A DNA stretch of 8,222 nt from Clostridiales bacterium (GTDB taxonomy: Bacteria; Bacillota; Clostridia; Lachnospirales; Anaerotignaceae): positions 1-8,222 of the forward strand of contig JAJQDF010000207.1 of the NCBI GenBank assembly GCA_021202325.1, written 5' to 3'. Made by a program: the position numbers and the translations under genes. Under the pieces are notes generated by a model. That model was not told the DNA's origin and did not search any database. It worked only from the letters and a program-made list of their open reading frames with translations. How positions within the stretch are numbered: the stretch's first letter is position 1; every line of letters begins with the position of its first letter. Below, one piece after another: positions 1 through 7,097 of the stretch.

Positions 1-11
1 TCTTACTATTG

Positions 12-20
12 TGCTATAAT
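12..20 (+). promoter_or_regulatory. gapA extended -10 promoter element
   Basis: A perfect TATAAT at 15-20 is preceded by TG at 12-13, which makes an extended -10 (TGCTATAAT). A sigma-A start point near 27 would give a leader of about 55 nt before the gapA ATG. The -35 hexamer would lie left of the window, so only half of the promoter can be judged. Confidence 0.7.
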
Positions 21-70
21 CAAATATGTAAGGTAATTTAGTGGATATGGCACGTAAAAATCACTGTTAG

Positions 71-1090
<1,020 letters not shown>

Positions 1091-1100
1091 TATAAAATAA

Positions 1101-1122
1101 TCGTTGACTGAGTTATCAACGA
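1101..1122 (+). other. Small hairpin after gapA
   Basis: A 7-bp perfect inverted repeat (TCGTTGA / TCAACGA) with an 8-nt loop lies 10 nt after the gapA stop. No U tract follows, so it is not a terminator. It could protect the 3' end of the mRNA or be chance. It sits just before the true terminator at 1131. Confidence 0.4.
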
Positions 1123-1130
1123 AATAAATC

Positions 1131-1171
1131 ACCGCCTCTATATTGGTTATTTTCGATATAGGGGCGGTTTT
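1131..1171 (+). terminator. Intrinsic terminator of gapA
   Basis: A 13-bp stem is formed by 1131-1143 (ACCGCCTCTATAT) and 1156-1168 with one G-U pair, around a 12-nt loop. It is followed by a short T run (TTTT at 1168-1171). The T tract is brief, so some readthrough into the small gene starting 21 nt later is plausible. Confidence 0.82.
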
Positions 1172-1192
1172 AGCGTAAAGAGGAGATTTCCA

Positions 1193-1378
1193 ATGAAAAA
1201 ATACAAACTTGTCTACCTGAACAAAGGATTTAACCTTTCAAGAAACAAGGATTTGGATGAAGCGGGAAAAATGCTGAACGAGTATATCGCTGACGGCTGG
1301 GAGCTTCAGCAGATTGTGTCCCCTGCAGATATGGGCGGAGCGTTGGTCGGCGTGTTTTTCAAGGAAGAAAACCAATAA
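1193..1378 (+). CDS. Small DUF4177-like protein
   Basis: This 61-residue protein resembles the DUF4177 family. It begins with MKKYKLVYL, a strand typical of the family. A helix with LNEYIADGWEL (about residues 28-38) follows, and it ends in a GGALVGVFFKEE strand. The molecular function of the family is not known. There is no signal peptide or membrane helix, so it is probably cytosolic. AGAGGAG just upstream of the ATG supports the start. The start codon lies only 21 nt beyond the gapA terminator and I see no convincing promoter in that gap. Transcription may therefore come from readthrough of gapA or from a promoter overlapping the terminator. The family assignment rests on pattern recognition and is moderately sure. 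Confidence 0.8.
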   Translation: MKKYKLVYLNKGFNLSRNKDLDEAGKMLNEYIADGWELQQIVSPADMGGALVGVFFKEENQ

Positions 1379-1446
1379 TCAACCAACGGTTCCTGTGATT
1401 TTTCGGCCGATTCTGTTACTCTGTATTTGAAAGGAGGTGCCGGATA

Positions 1447-1938
1447 ATGGATCAAGTGAAGATAGGCAAATTTATAGCCACTTGCCGAAAGGAAAAGGGG
1501 CTGACGCAGATGCAGCTTGCCGAAAAACTGAATATCACCAACAGGGCGGTTTCAAAATGGGAAACCGGAAAAAGCATGCCGGACGTATCAATTATGCCGG
1601 AGCTGTGCTCTGAACTGGATATAAACGTAAACGAACTGCTGTCCGGCGAGAGAATACCTATGGAAAACTATAGAGATAAGGCGGAGGAAAAACTTCTGGA
1701 GCTGCAGAACGAAGATTTTTTGAGCCGTATGATAAGAAAGCTTGTTAATTCGAGTATGCTGAAAGTATGGCAGTATATTATGGTAATTGTCATTTCGGCA
1801 TTGCTCATCGGCGGCAGTCTTTACCTGCTGTTTTTCGATACCGAAGGCGGCATTGGAACAAAGGTGTTCGAGGTCATATTCGCCGTAGGAATACTTGCTT
1901 TGTGCATACAGACCTGCCAAAATATCCGTAAGCATTAG
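1447..1938 (+). CDS. XRE-family regulator with two C-terminal membrane helices
   Basis: This is a 163-residue transcriptional regulator. Residues 5-68 form a Cro/CI-type helix-turn-helix domain: LTQMQLAEKLNIT (19-31), then the recognition helix with AVSKWETGK (34-42), ending in ELLSGE. A charged linker (about 70-100) leads to two predicted membrane helices near 109-130 (YIMVIVISALLIGG) and 138-157. This architecture is common in Firmicutes; it implies a membrane-tethered DNA-binding protein, possibly sensing an envelope or ion signal. AAGGAGG at 1431-1437 with 9-nt spacing supports the ATG. It lies 50 bp upstream of the CHR transporter pair on the same strand and may control them, which is inference only. 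No target operator was identified. Confidence 0.88.
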   Translation: MDQVKIGKFIATCRKEKGLTQMQLAEKLNITNRAVSKWETGKSMPDVSIMPELCSELDINVNELLSGERIPMENYRDKAEEKLLELQNEDFLSRMIRKLVNSSMLKVWQYIMVIVISALLIGGSLYLLFFDTEGGIGTKVFEVIFAVGILALCIQTCQNIRKH

Positions 1939-1988
1939 AAACTTATTTATAAGGCTGAACTGCTTTCATCTTTAAAGGAGAACGATAA

Positions 1989-2564
1989 ATGAGTACCCTT
2001 TCGGAATTATTTTTTACATTTGCAAAAGTCGGCGCATTCACATTCGGCGGCGGATATGCCATGATTCCCATATTGGACAGCGAGTGCGTTGAAAAAAAGC
2101 AATGGATTACATCCGACGAGTTTATGGAGCTGACGGTTATTGCCGAATCCACGCCGGGGCCCATTGCCATAAACTGCGCCACATATACGGGATATAAGCG
2201 GGCAGGAATCCCCGGAGCCATTGCGGCCACCGTGGGAATGGTTTTGCCGTCATTTTTCATTATTTTAATCATATCGGCATTTTTTGAACGCCTGCTGAAC
2301 TATCCCGTTGTGGAAAACGCCTTCAAAGGAATACGTATAGGTGTTGCCTTACTTATTGTCCGTGCCGGAATAAAGATGGTAAAAAGGGAGCTTAAAGGCT
2401 CAACCCATAAGACTGTCAGCATTGCATTCGCGGCGGTTTTCTTTGCCGTTGCCCTTGTTATTAATATTTTGGGAATAAGCTTTTCGACAATATATCTTAT
2501 GATTATTGCCGGAATGGTGGGCTTTTGCCTGTTTGCACTGCCTAAGGGGAGGGATGAAAAATGA
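1989..2564 (+). CDS. CHR-family transporter half, N-terminal-type partner
   Basis: This is a 191-residue integral membrane protein of the CHR (chromate ion transporter, ChrA) superfamily, short-chain form. FTFGGG is at 17-22 and ESTPGP at 53-58; both are family signatures. Several hydrophobic segments follow, including GMVLPSFFIILIISAFF, a central pair, and IAFAAVFFAVALVINIL, consistent with five or six membrane spans. Full-length ChrA has two such domains; short-chain members are encoded as adjacent pairs, as here. Characterised members export chromate, but in many anaerobes the substrate is untested, so chromate is not assured. AAAGGAG at about 1974-1980 supports the ATG. Its stop overlaps the start of the next gene by ATGA, indicating translational coupling. 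Confidence 0.9.
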   Translation: MSTLSELFFTFAKVGAFTFGGGYAMIPILDSECVEKKQWITSDEFMELTVIAESTPGPIAINCATYTGYKRAGIPGAIAATVGMVLPSFFIILIISAFFERLLNYPVVENAFKGIRIGVALLIVRAGIKMVKRELKGSTHKTVSIAFAAVFFAVALVINILGISFSTIYLMIIAGMVGFCLFALPKGRDEK

Positions 2565-3118
2565 TTTATCTGTCTCTTTTTTGGGAGTTTCTTAAAATAG
2601 GTTTGTTCACCTTCGGCGGAGGCTACGGCTCAATTCCGCTTATAAGGGAGAGTGTACTCTCTCAAGGCTGGATGAATGAAGAAATGCTCACCAATATGGT
2701 TGCCCTCAGCGAGTCAACGCCGGGCCCAATAATGGTAAACGCCGCAACCTATGTGGGCGCTTCCCAGGCCGGAATACTCGGTGCGGCGGCGGCCACTCTT
2801 GGCGTAATACTGCCGGCATTTATAATAGTTTTGCTTGTGGCCGTACTTCTTGGAAAAATGCTCAAGCATAAATATGTTCAGGCGGTTCTGGAAGGAATAA
2901 AGCCCTGCCTGATGGGAGTCATACTTGCCACCGGCGTATATATGGCCTTGACCGCCGTCCTTGGCGATATGGACAGTATTGCCTTCAATTTGCCGGCACT
3001 TATAATACTTGCCGCACTTGTTTTGCTGTCGGTTGGCTATTCGTTGATTAGGAAAAAGGAATTTTCGCCGATACTTCTTATCATCATATCCGCCGTGTTT
3101 GGAATTATCGTGTTTTAA
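2561..3118 (+). CDS. CHR-family transporter half, second partner
   Basis: This 185-residue membrane protein is the second short-chain CHR domain. It repeats the signatures of its neighbour: FTFGGG at 16-21 and ESTPGP at 51-56, then alanine-rich spans (AGILGAAAATLGVILPAFIIVLLVAV) and three later hydrophobic segments. It starts inside the stop codon of the first half (ATGA) with AAGGGGAGGG upstream. Both halves have full N-terminal motifs, so this is a genuine gene pair and not a split ChrA. The two products probably assemble as a heterodimer. A terminator follows after 3 nt. The family call is firm; the transported anion is unknown. Confidence 0.9.
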   Translation: MIYLSLFWEFLKIGLFTFGGGYGSIPLIRESVLSQGWMNEEMLTNMVALSESTPGPIMVNAATYVGASQAGILGAAAATLGVILPAFIIVLLVAVLLGKMLKHKYVQAVLEGIKPCLMGVILATGVYMALTAVLGDMDSIAFNLPALIILAALVLLSVGYSLIRKKEFSPILLIIISAVFGIIVF

Positions 3119-3121
3119 TTT

Positions 3122-3150
3122 GTCGCCTCGGTAAATACTGGGACGGTTTT
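3122..3150 (+). terminator. Intrinsic terminator after CHR pair (copy 1 of duplicated terminator)
   Basis: Arms 3122-3132 and 3137-3147 pair over 11 positions with one C-A mismatch and some G-U pairs, around a 4-nt loop (AAAT), followed by TTTT. It acts rightward only, because the opposite strand has an A-rich sequence where a U tract would be needed. Positions 3127-3157 match 5070-5100 with a single difference. Confidence 0.78.
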
Positions 3151-3151
3151 G

Positions 3152-3481
3152 TTATATCTGTTGTTCGTTGTAGTCGATAGCCCATTTTTCCAGCGCTTCC
3201 AAAACCGGAATAAACTTCACGCCTATTGGGGTAAGGGAATATTCGACTTTGGGAGGAACCTCTCTATACACCTCTCTGTGAACCAGACCGTATTGTTCAA
3301 GTGTCCTCAATTCCTTTGTTAAATTTGCTTCCGTAACATTGGGGAGCTTGCGCTTTAACTCGCTGAAACGCAGTGTCCCCCGGCTCAGGAAATAAATAAT
3401 TACCATTGTCCATTTTCCGTGGACTATTTTTTGAACCCCGGCAAGGGGACAGTCCTCTATTGATTCGCTGTAATCCTTCAT
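3152..3481 (-). CDS. HxlR-family winged-helix transcriptional regulator
   Basis: This 109-residue regulator is of the HxlR/YodB type. The family hallmarks are present in order: Cys11-Pro near the N terminus, GKW at 22-24, a recognition region with RFSELKRKLPNVTEANLTKELRTLEQYGLV, and the wing HREVYREVPPKVEYSLT. A C-terminal helix (VLEALEKWAID) probably dimerises. In several family members the equivalent N-terminal cysteine senses quinones, aldehydes or disulfide stress; Cys11 makes a thiol-based switch plausible. AAAGGAGA (complement of 3487-3494) supports the start. It is divergent from the NAD(P)-binding gene, with inverted repeats between them, which suggests it controls that gene and itself. 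It ends directly against the terminator of the convergent CHR pair. Confidence 0.93.
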   Translation of the reverse strand: MKDYSESIEDCPLAGVQKIVHGKWTMVIIYFLSRGTLRFSELKRKLPNVTEANLTKELRTLEQYGLVHREVYREVPPKVEYSLTPIGVKFIPVLEALEKWAIDYNEQQI

Positions 3482-3493
3482 TATAATCTCCTT

Positions 3494-3554
3494 TACTATT
3501 AAAAAAGATAGTACCTATTAAAAAATAATGTACTTGCATATAATTATTGTACAT
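3494..3554. promoter_or_regulatory. Candidate HxlR operator region with inverted repeats
   Basis: TACTAT (3494-3499) and ATAGTA (3508-3513) form a perfect inverted repeat with an 8-nt A/T spacer, resembling operators of YodB/CatR-type HxlR regulators. GTAC recurs at 3511, 3530 and 3549, exactly 19 bp apart. The outer pair flanks further partial dyads (AGTAC..GTACT and ATGTAC..GTACAT). A TATAAT at 3539-3544 could be the -10 of the rightward gene, though its -35 is weak. The region separates two divergent genes. Assignment to the adjacent regulator is inferred. Confidence 0.6.
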
Positions 3555-3604
3555 AATAAAATCTTATATGTAAAGCAAAAAATACAGCGGATGGAGGTTT
3601 ATAT

Positions 3605-4240
3605 ATGATTGTTGCTATATTCGGAGCGACGGGCGGAATCGGCAAATGGGCTGTTAAACACGCACTCAGTAAAGGCTATGAGGTGAGGGCATATGTTAGA
3701 AATCCCTCTAAGATGACAGTTTCTGACGAAAAACTGAAAGTAATAAAGGGCGGGATAAACGACGAAAATGCCGTATATGAAGCCGTAAAAGGCGCCGATG
3801 CGGTTATTTGGTGCGTAGGTATCCCCATGCAGAAGAAGTACGAAGGCATGGACTCCCTTGAAGGACATAGGGTGCTTGTTGGTGCCATGGAAAAGGCAGG
3901 CGTGAAGCGCCTTATTGACTGGGGAACACCGACCGTTTCATTTAAGGCGGACAAGAAATCATTCATAACCGTAGTGCCCGGAATAATGGCCGGAATTACA
4001 TTGACACAGGCCAAAAAGGAAATGATTGAGATAGGCAAGCTTATCGAAAATTCCAATCTGGACTGGACAATTGTTCGTTTTATGGCTCCGAAGGACACGC
4101 CCTACACCGGCAATGTGAAGGTGGGATTCGGAGATGTCAAAATGAGCTTTGCAGTTTCCAGAGAGGATATAGGAGCGTTTATGGTTGATCAGGTTGAGAA
4201 CAGGCAGTACGTCAAGTTAATGCCCATAATAGGAAGCTGA
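3605..4240 (+). CDS. NAD(P)-binding NmrA/atypical-SDR family protein
   Basis: This 211-residue single-domain Rossmann protein belongs to the NAD(P)H-binding / NmrA-like (atypical SDR) group. The dinucleotide motif GATGGIG occupies residues 7-13. Arg32 after the second strand (AYVRNPSKM) favours NADP(H). VKGADAVIWCVG follows the usual A-D-A-V pattern before strand four. DWTIVRFMAPKD near residue 155 is the family's W-T-I-V-R block. There is no classical YxxxK pair, so it may be a quinone/aldehyde reductase or a redox sensor; the substrate is not predictable. GGAGG at 3593-3597 with 7-nt spacing supports the ATG. Pairing with a divergent HxlR gene is a recurrent arrangement for electrophile-responsive oxidoreductases. 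The next gene starts 10 nt later, so the two are probably one operon. Confidence 0.88.
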   Translation: MIVAIFGATGGIGKWAVKHALSKGYEVRAYVRNPSKMTVSDEKLKVIKGGINDENAVYEAVKGADAVIWCVGIPMQKKYEGMDSLEGHRVLVGAMEKAGVKRLIDWGTPTVSFKADKKSFITVVPGIMAGITLTQAKKEMIEIGKLIENSNLDWTIVRFMAPKDTPYTGNVKVGFGDVKMSFAVSREDIGAFMVDQVENRQYVKLMPIIGS

Positions 4241-4249
4241 GGTTAGAGT

Positions 4250-5020
4250 ATGATATTGTATTTTTCTGCGACAGGCAACAGCAAATATTGTGCGGAGAAA
4301 ATAGCTTCGAAAATAGGCAGTGAATTATTCTCCATTAACGATATGATGAAAAAAGGAATAACGGCGCTGGATGTAAAAGGAAGTAGTAGGCTTGGTTTTG
4401 TCTGTCCTACATATGATTTGGATATGGCCTATGCCGTTGCGGAATTTTTGGAAAACATCACTATAAAGAATGTGCCCGACAATTGCTATGTATTTGCCGT
4501 TTTTACCTGCGGAAAAAGCTGCGGCACGACGGAGAAAACAATGAGAAGCATATTGTCTGAAAAGGGTATTAAACTAAACGCCGCATTCAAGGTGGAAATG
4601 CCGGATAATTATATTCCCATGTTTCCGCTGGCCTCAAAAGAGGAACAGACGGCAATGCTTGAACAGGCGGATTTATGCTTAGACAATGTAATTAAAAGCA
4701 TTAAAGCCGGAGAAAATGCCGCAGTCACAACGAAGCAGATGCCTTCTCCCATGAAGCTTATTATTAAAAAATTTGTTATTCCAAGCCAGCGGAAGGCCAC
4801 AAAAAATTTCCGGATTACGGAGGACTGTATCGGATGCGGCCTTTGTGAGAGGGTGTGCCCAAAAAATTTGATACGCCTGCAGGATGGAAAGCCGGTTTGG
4901 ATTAAGGATGACTGCGCCTGCTGTTTGGGCTGTATTCACCGCTGTCCCAAGCAGGCAATACAGTACGGCAAAAAGACCGAAAAAACGGGCAGATACACCA
5001 ACCCCAATGTGGAATTATAG
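4250..5020 (+). CDS. EFR1-type flavodoxin-ferredoxin fusion protein
   Basis: This 256-residue cytosolic electron-transfer protein has an N-terminal flavodoxin-like domain: ILYFSATGNS at 2-11 is the FMN phosphate loop, followed by GFVCPTYDLDMA and FAVFTCGKSCGTTE. The C-terminal domain is a bacterial 2[4Fe-4S] ferredoxin. Cluster one uses Cys193, 196, 199 and 203 (CIGCGLCERVCP). Cluster two uses Cys222, 225, 228 and 232 with an extra Cys224. This layout matches the EFR1 family common in anaerobic Firmicutes, thought to pass electrons between flavin and iron-sulfur centres; the partner enzyme is unknown. The ribosome site is modest (TGAGG, 7-nt spacing), and the stop of the previous gene is 9 nt away, indicating co-transcription. 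It may supply reducing power to the neighbouring NAD(P)-binding protein, which is inference. Confidence 0.92.
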   Translation: MILYFSATGNSKYCAEKIASKIGSELFSINDMMKKGITALDVKGSSRLGFVCPTYDLDMAYAVAEFLENITIKNVPDNCYVFAVFTCGKSCGTTEKTMRSILSEKGIKLNAAFKVEMPDNYIPMFPLASKEEQTAMLEQADLCLDNVIKSIKAGENAAVTTKQMPSPMKLIIKKFVIPSQRKATKNFRITEDCIGCGLCERVCPKNLIRLQDGKPVWIKDDCACCLGCIHRCPKQAIQYGKKTEKTGRYTNPNVEL

Positions 5021-5061
5021 CTGCAATTCTGTTTATCGGAATATTATAGAGCTAAATTAAA

Positions 5062-5093
5062 AGAACCGTCTCGGTAAAGACTGGGACGGTTTT
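5062..5093. terminator. Bidirectional terminator between EFR1-type gene and SRAP gene (copy 2)
   Basis: Arms 5065-5075 (ACCGTCTCGGT) and 5080-5090 pair over all 11 positions, with two G-U pairs, around the loop AAAG. Flanking A and T residues extend the stem. TTTT follows on the plus strand. On the minus strand the hairpin is followed by TTCTTTTAATTT, so it can also end the leftward SRAP transcript. It is nearly identical to the terminator at 3122-3150. Confidence 0.88.
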
Positions 5094-5129
5094 GTTATAT
5101 ACAAAACAAAAATTATGTTATTTAAATAT

Positions 5130-5735
5130 CTACCATAACCGAAGCTGTTCTGCTCCGTCCGCACCGACTGCTGTGAGCCGAGGCTGTTCGGCATTTAGTA
5201 TTTCCATGGCGGCGGAGGTGTCCTCTATCCAGGGCTTTATGGCTGATTTCGGCAGTATAACCGGCATACGGTTGTGTATTTCCGCCATGGATTCGTTGGC
5301 CGGTGCGGTCAGTATAACGAATTTGCGTTCGCTGTTGTATTCGCTCCAAAGGCCGGCCATATAAAGGTTTTCCTCGCCCGGCAGATTGAATTTGTATTTC
5401 CTGTTTGAGCCGTCGTGCGCCCACTCAAAAAAGCCGGTGGAGGGCACAACGCACCGTCTGTGTATCAGCGATTGTTTAAATGTACTTTTTTCGGCGGCAG
5501 TTTCCTTTCTTGCGTTAATTATTACGCCGCTGCCCCTGTATTTCGGAAAGCCCCAAATAAAGAGCTCCGCAGATATTTCATTATCCATATCTGCAATTAT
5601 CGGCGCCGGATTGGTCGGGAAAATTTCGCCTGTTTCGAACTGCATACCGCTTTGTCTTCTGCTTCTTATCATTTCAAATATTTTGGCCATTTCGCTGTTT
5701 TCCGGCCTGATTAATATCTCATATCTTCCGCACAT
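5130..5735 (-). CDS. SRAP-family abasic-site-processing protein (HMCES/YedK-like)
   Basis: This 201-residue protein is of the SOS-response-associated peptidase (SRAP) family. Members attach covalently to abasic sites in single-stranded DNA through Cys2, shielding them during replication. All active-site residues are visible: Cys2 (MCGRYE), Asn74 in INARKET, Glu104 in STGFFEW and His154 in IHNRMPV. The start at 5735 is chosen because initiator Met must be removed to expose Cys2. The upstream GTG at 5742-5744 lies inside the ribosome site (GAGGTGAT, then 4 nt, then ATG) and would give MIIM-Cys, burying the nucleophile. It is divergent from the Y-family polymerase, with a LexA box between them, which fits a DNA-damage role. 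It shares the bidirectional terminator at 5062 with the convergent EFR1-type gene. Confidence 0.95.
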   Translation of the reverse strand: MCGRYEILIRPENSEMAKIFEMIRSRRQSGMQFETGEIFPTNPAPIIADMDNEISAELFIWGFPKYRGSGVIINARKETAAEKSTFKQSLIHRRCVVPSTGFFEWAHDGSNRKYKFNLPGEENLYMAGLWSEYNSERKFVILTAPANESMAEIHNRMPVILPKSAIKPWIEDTSAAMEILNAEQPRLTAVGADGAEQLRLW

Positions 5736-5772
5736 TATAATCACCTCTTTGATAATATGCCTTTTTTAATAA

Positions 5773-5801
5773 ATTGTAAACGTACATATTGACACGAACG
5801 T
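5773..5801 (-). promoter_or_regulatory. Tentative leftward promoter of SRAP gene
   Basis: Reading leftward, TACAAT (complement of 5773-5778) could be a -10, giving a start near 5766 and a leader of about 31 nt. Its -35 position (5796-5801) holds a poor hexamer (ACGTTC) but overlaps the LexA box, which would allow shared SOS control. A second match, TTTACA with TATTAT, would start within the ribosome site and is less likely. Confidence 0.3.
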
Positions 5802-5817
5802 TCGTTTGTGATAAAAT
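5789..5817 (+). promoter_or_regulatory. Y-family polymerase promoter with embedded LexA box
   Basis: A near-perfect sigma-A promoter has TTGACA at 5789-5794, a 17-bp spacer, and TGATAAAAT at 5809-5817 (extended -10). The spacer contains CGAACGTTCGTTTG at 5795-5808, which matches the Gram-positive LexA/DinR pattern CGAAC-N4-GTTY. It also forms the 12-bp palindrome ACGAACGTTCGT. A repressor bound there would block RNA polymerase. The expected start, near 5824, leaves about 25 nt before the AUU codon. Confidence 0.88.
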
Positions 5818-5838
5818 CATTTTACAATAAAAGTTCTT

Positions 5839-5851
5839 GGTGATAGATATT
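5839..5851 (+). promoter_or_regulatory. Ribosome site GGTGAT and AUU start codon of the polymerase gene
   Basis: GGTGAT at 5839-5844 pairs with the 16S 3' end. It is followed by 4 nt and then ATT at 5849-5851. The same GGTGAT-N4-start layout occurs before the SRAP ATG (5735) and the small partner's ATG (7098). TTG (5837) and GTG (5840) are in frame but have no ribosome site, and an in-frame TAA at 5828 excludes anything further upstream. Confidence 0.6.
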
Positions 5852-7087
5852 AATAGAACGATCATACATTCGGATATGAATAACTTTTATGCATCGGTGG
5901 AATGTCTTTATAACCCGGCCATAAGGAATAAGCCTGTGGCTGTGGTCGGCGACGTGGAAAAGCGCCACGGCATTGTACTTGCCAAAAACTATATTGCCAA
6001 GGGGTTCGGCATAAAGACCGGAAACGCTGTCTGGGAGGCAAAAAAGCTTTGCCCGGAGCTGGTTCTTGTTCCGCCGTCCTATGACAAATACCTGCGGTTT
6101 TCCAAAATGACGAAGGAAATTTATTCCGAGTATACCGACTGTGTCGAAAGCTTCGGCCTGGATGAATGCTGGCTGGATGTCAGCGAAAGCACAGGACTTT
6201 TCGGGGACGGCGGTCAAATAGCCGATACCATCCGTGAAAGGGTGAAATCCGAGCTTGGCCTGACCGTTTCTGTCGGCGTAAGCTGGAACAAAATATTCGC
6301 CAAGCTGGGCTCCGACATGAAAAAGCCCGATGTCACGACCATTATAACACAGGATAACTATAAAGGCAAAGTCTGGCCGCTGGCCGCCGAAGAGCTTCTA
6401 TATGTGGGACGAGCCACAAAAAGAAAGCTGAGAAGCGTGGGAATACTTACCATAGGGGATTTGGCGAAGGCCGATCCCAAGGTGCTTAAGAGCGAGCTTG
6501 GCGTAAACGGCATTATGCTGTGGAGATTTGCCAACGGTCTGGACGATACAGCCGTTTCGAAGCTGAACGACGAGTTCCCGATAAAAAGCATAGGCAACAG
6601 CACGACTCTTCCATATGATGTGACCAAAGAAAACGATATAAAAATTACGTTATATGTTTTGAGCGAAAGCGTTGCCGAAAGGCTGAGGGATCACAATTTC
6701 CTGTGCCGAACTGTTCAAATAGGGATAAGGGATAAAAATTTATATTCCTACGAAAGACAGGGCAAGCTTTCCTTCGAGACCAACAGCGCCGGGGAGATAT
6801 ATAAAACGGCCTTTGCGCTCTATAACCGAAATAAGCCGGCGTACCCCATAAGGGGCTTGAGCGTCAGAGCCGCAGACCTAAGCGGCGCGTCTGTCCGCCA
6901 GCTGTCCTGCCTGGAGGAATTTGAGCGCATGGAAAAGCAGGAGAGGGCGGAGGCCGCCGTTGACGACATACGCCGCCGGTTCGGCCATTTCAGTATTCAG
7001 AGAGGAATAATGCTGACCAACACGGAGCTTTCGGCTTTGGATCCCAAGGGCGAGCACGTTATACATCCGGTTGGATTCTTAAAATAG
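5849..7087 (+). CDS. dinB: Y-family translesion DNA polymerase (DinB/Pol IV type)
   Basis: This is an error-prone lesion-bypass polymerase, 412 residues from the AUU start. The palm/finger motif HSDMNNFYASVE gives the first metal ligand Asp9 and the steric-gate aromatic Tyr14. The second catalytic pair is Asp105-Glu106 in GLDECWLDVS. SVGVSWNKIFAKLGSDMKKP is the conserved palm block, and a helix-hairpin-helix thumb (VGRATKRKLRSVGILTIGDLAK) and little-finger domain follow. QLSCL at 351-355 lies where relatives carry a sliding-clamp motif of the QLSLF kind, and it is degenerate. The C terminus DDIRRRFGHFSIQRG is typical of clostridial DinB proteins. The gene has its own LexA-controlled promoter and lacks an ATG start. 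If TTG at 5837 is used instead, the protein gains four residues. The small gene starting 10 nt after the stop is probably co-transcribed. Confidence 0.95.
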   Translation: MNRTIIHSDMNNFYASVECLYNPAIRNKPVAVVGDVEKRHGIVLAKNYIAKGFGIKTGNAVWEAKKLCPELVLVPPSYDKYLRFSKMTKEIYSEYTDCVESFGLDECWLDVSESTGLFGDGGQIADTIRERVKSELGLTVSVGVSWNKIFAKLGSDMKKPDVTTIITQDNYKGKVWPLAAEELLYVGRATKRKLRSVGILTIGDLAKADPKVLKSELGVNGIMLWRFANGLDDTAVSKLNDEFPIKSIGNSTTLPYDVTKENDIKITLYVLSESVAERLRDHNFLCRTVQIGIRDKNLYSYERQGKLSFETNSAGEIYKTAFALYNRNKPAYPIRGLSVRAADLSGASVRQLSCLEEFERMEKQERAEAAVDDIRRRFGHFSIQRGIMLTNTELSALDPKGEHVIHPVGFLK

Positions 7088-7097
7088 GGTGATTATT

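Noticed and set aside
1989..3118. A single ChrA gene broken by a frameshift
   Set aside because: Each half has its own ribosome site and complete N-terminal signatures, and they overlap by ATGA. Paired short CHR genes are a known arrangement.
5736..5744. GTG at 5742-5744 as the SRAP start
   Set aside because: It lies inside the ribosome site and would place MII before Met-Cys, hiding the catalytic cysteine. ATG at 5733-5735 has ideal spacing.
5092..5769. Rightward frames opposite the SRAP gene
   Set aside because: They have no ribosome sites and are shadows of a gene whose catalytic motifs are all intact on the minus strand.
5752..5780. TTTACA-17-TATTAT as the leftward SRAP promoter
   Set aside because: The hexamers are good, but transcription would begin near 5745, within the ribosome site, leaving no usable leader.
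7089..7097. GTG at 7089 as the start of the small polymerase-linked gene
   Set aside because: The GTG is part of the GGTGAT ribosome site of the ATG at 7098.
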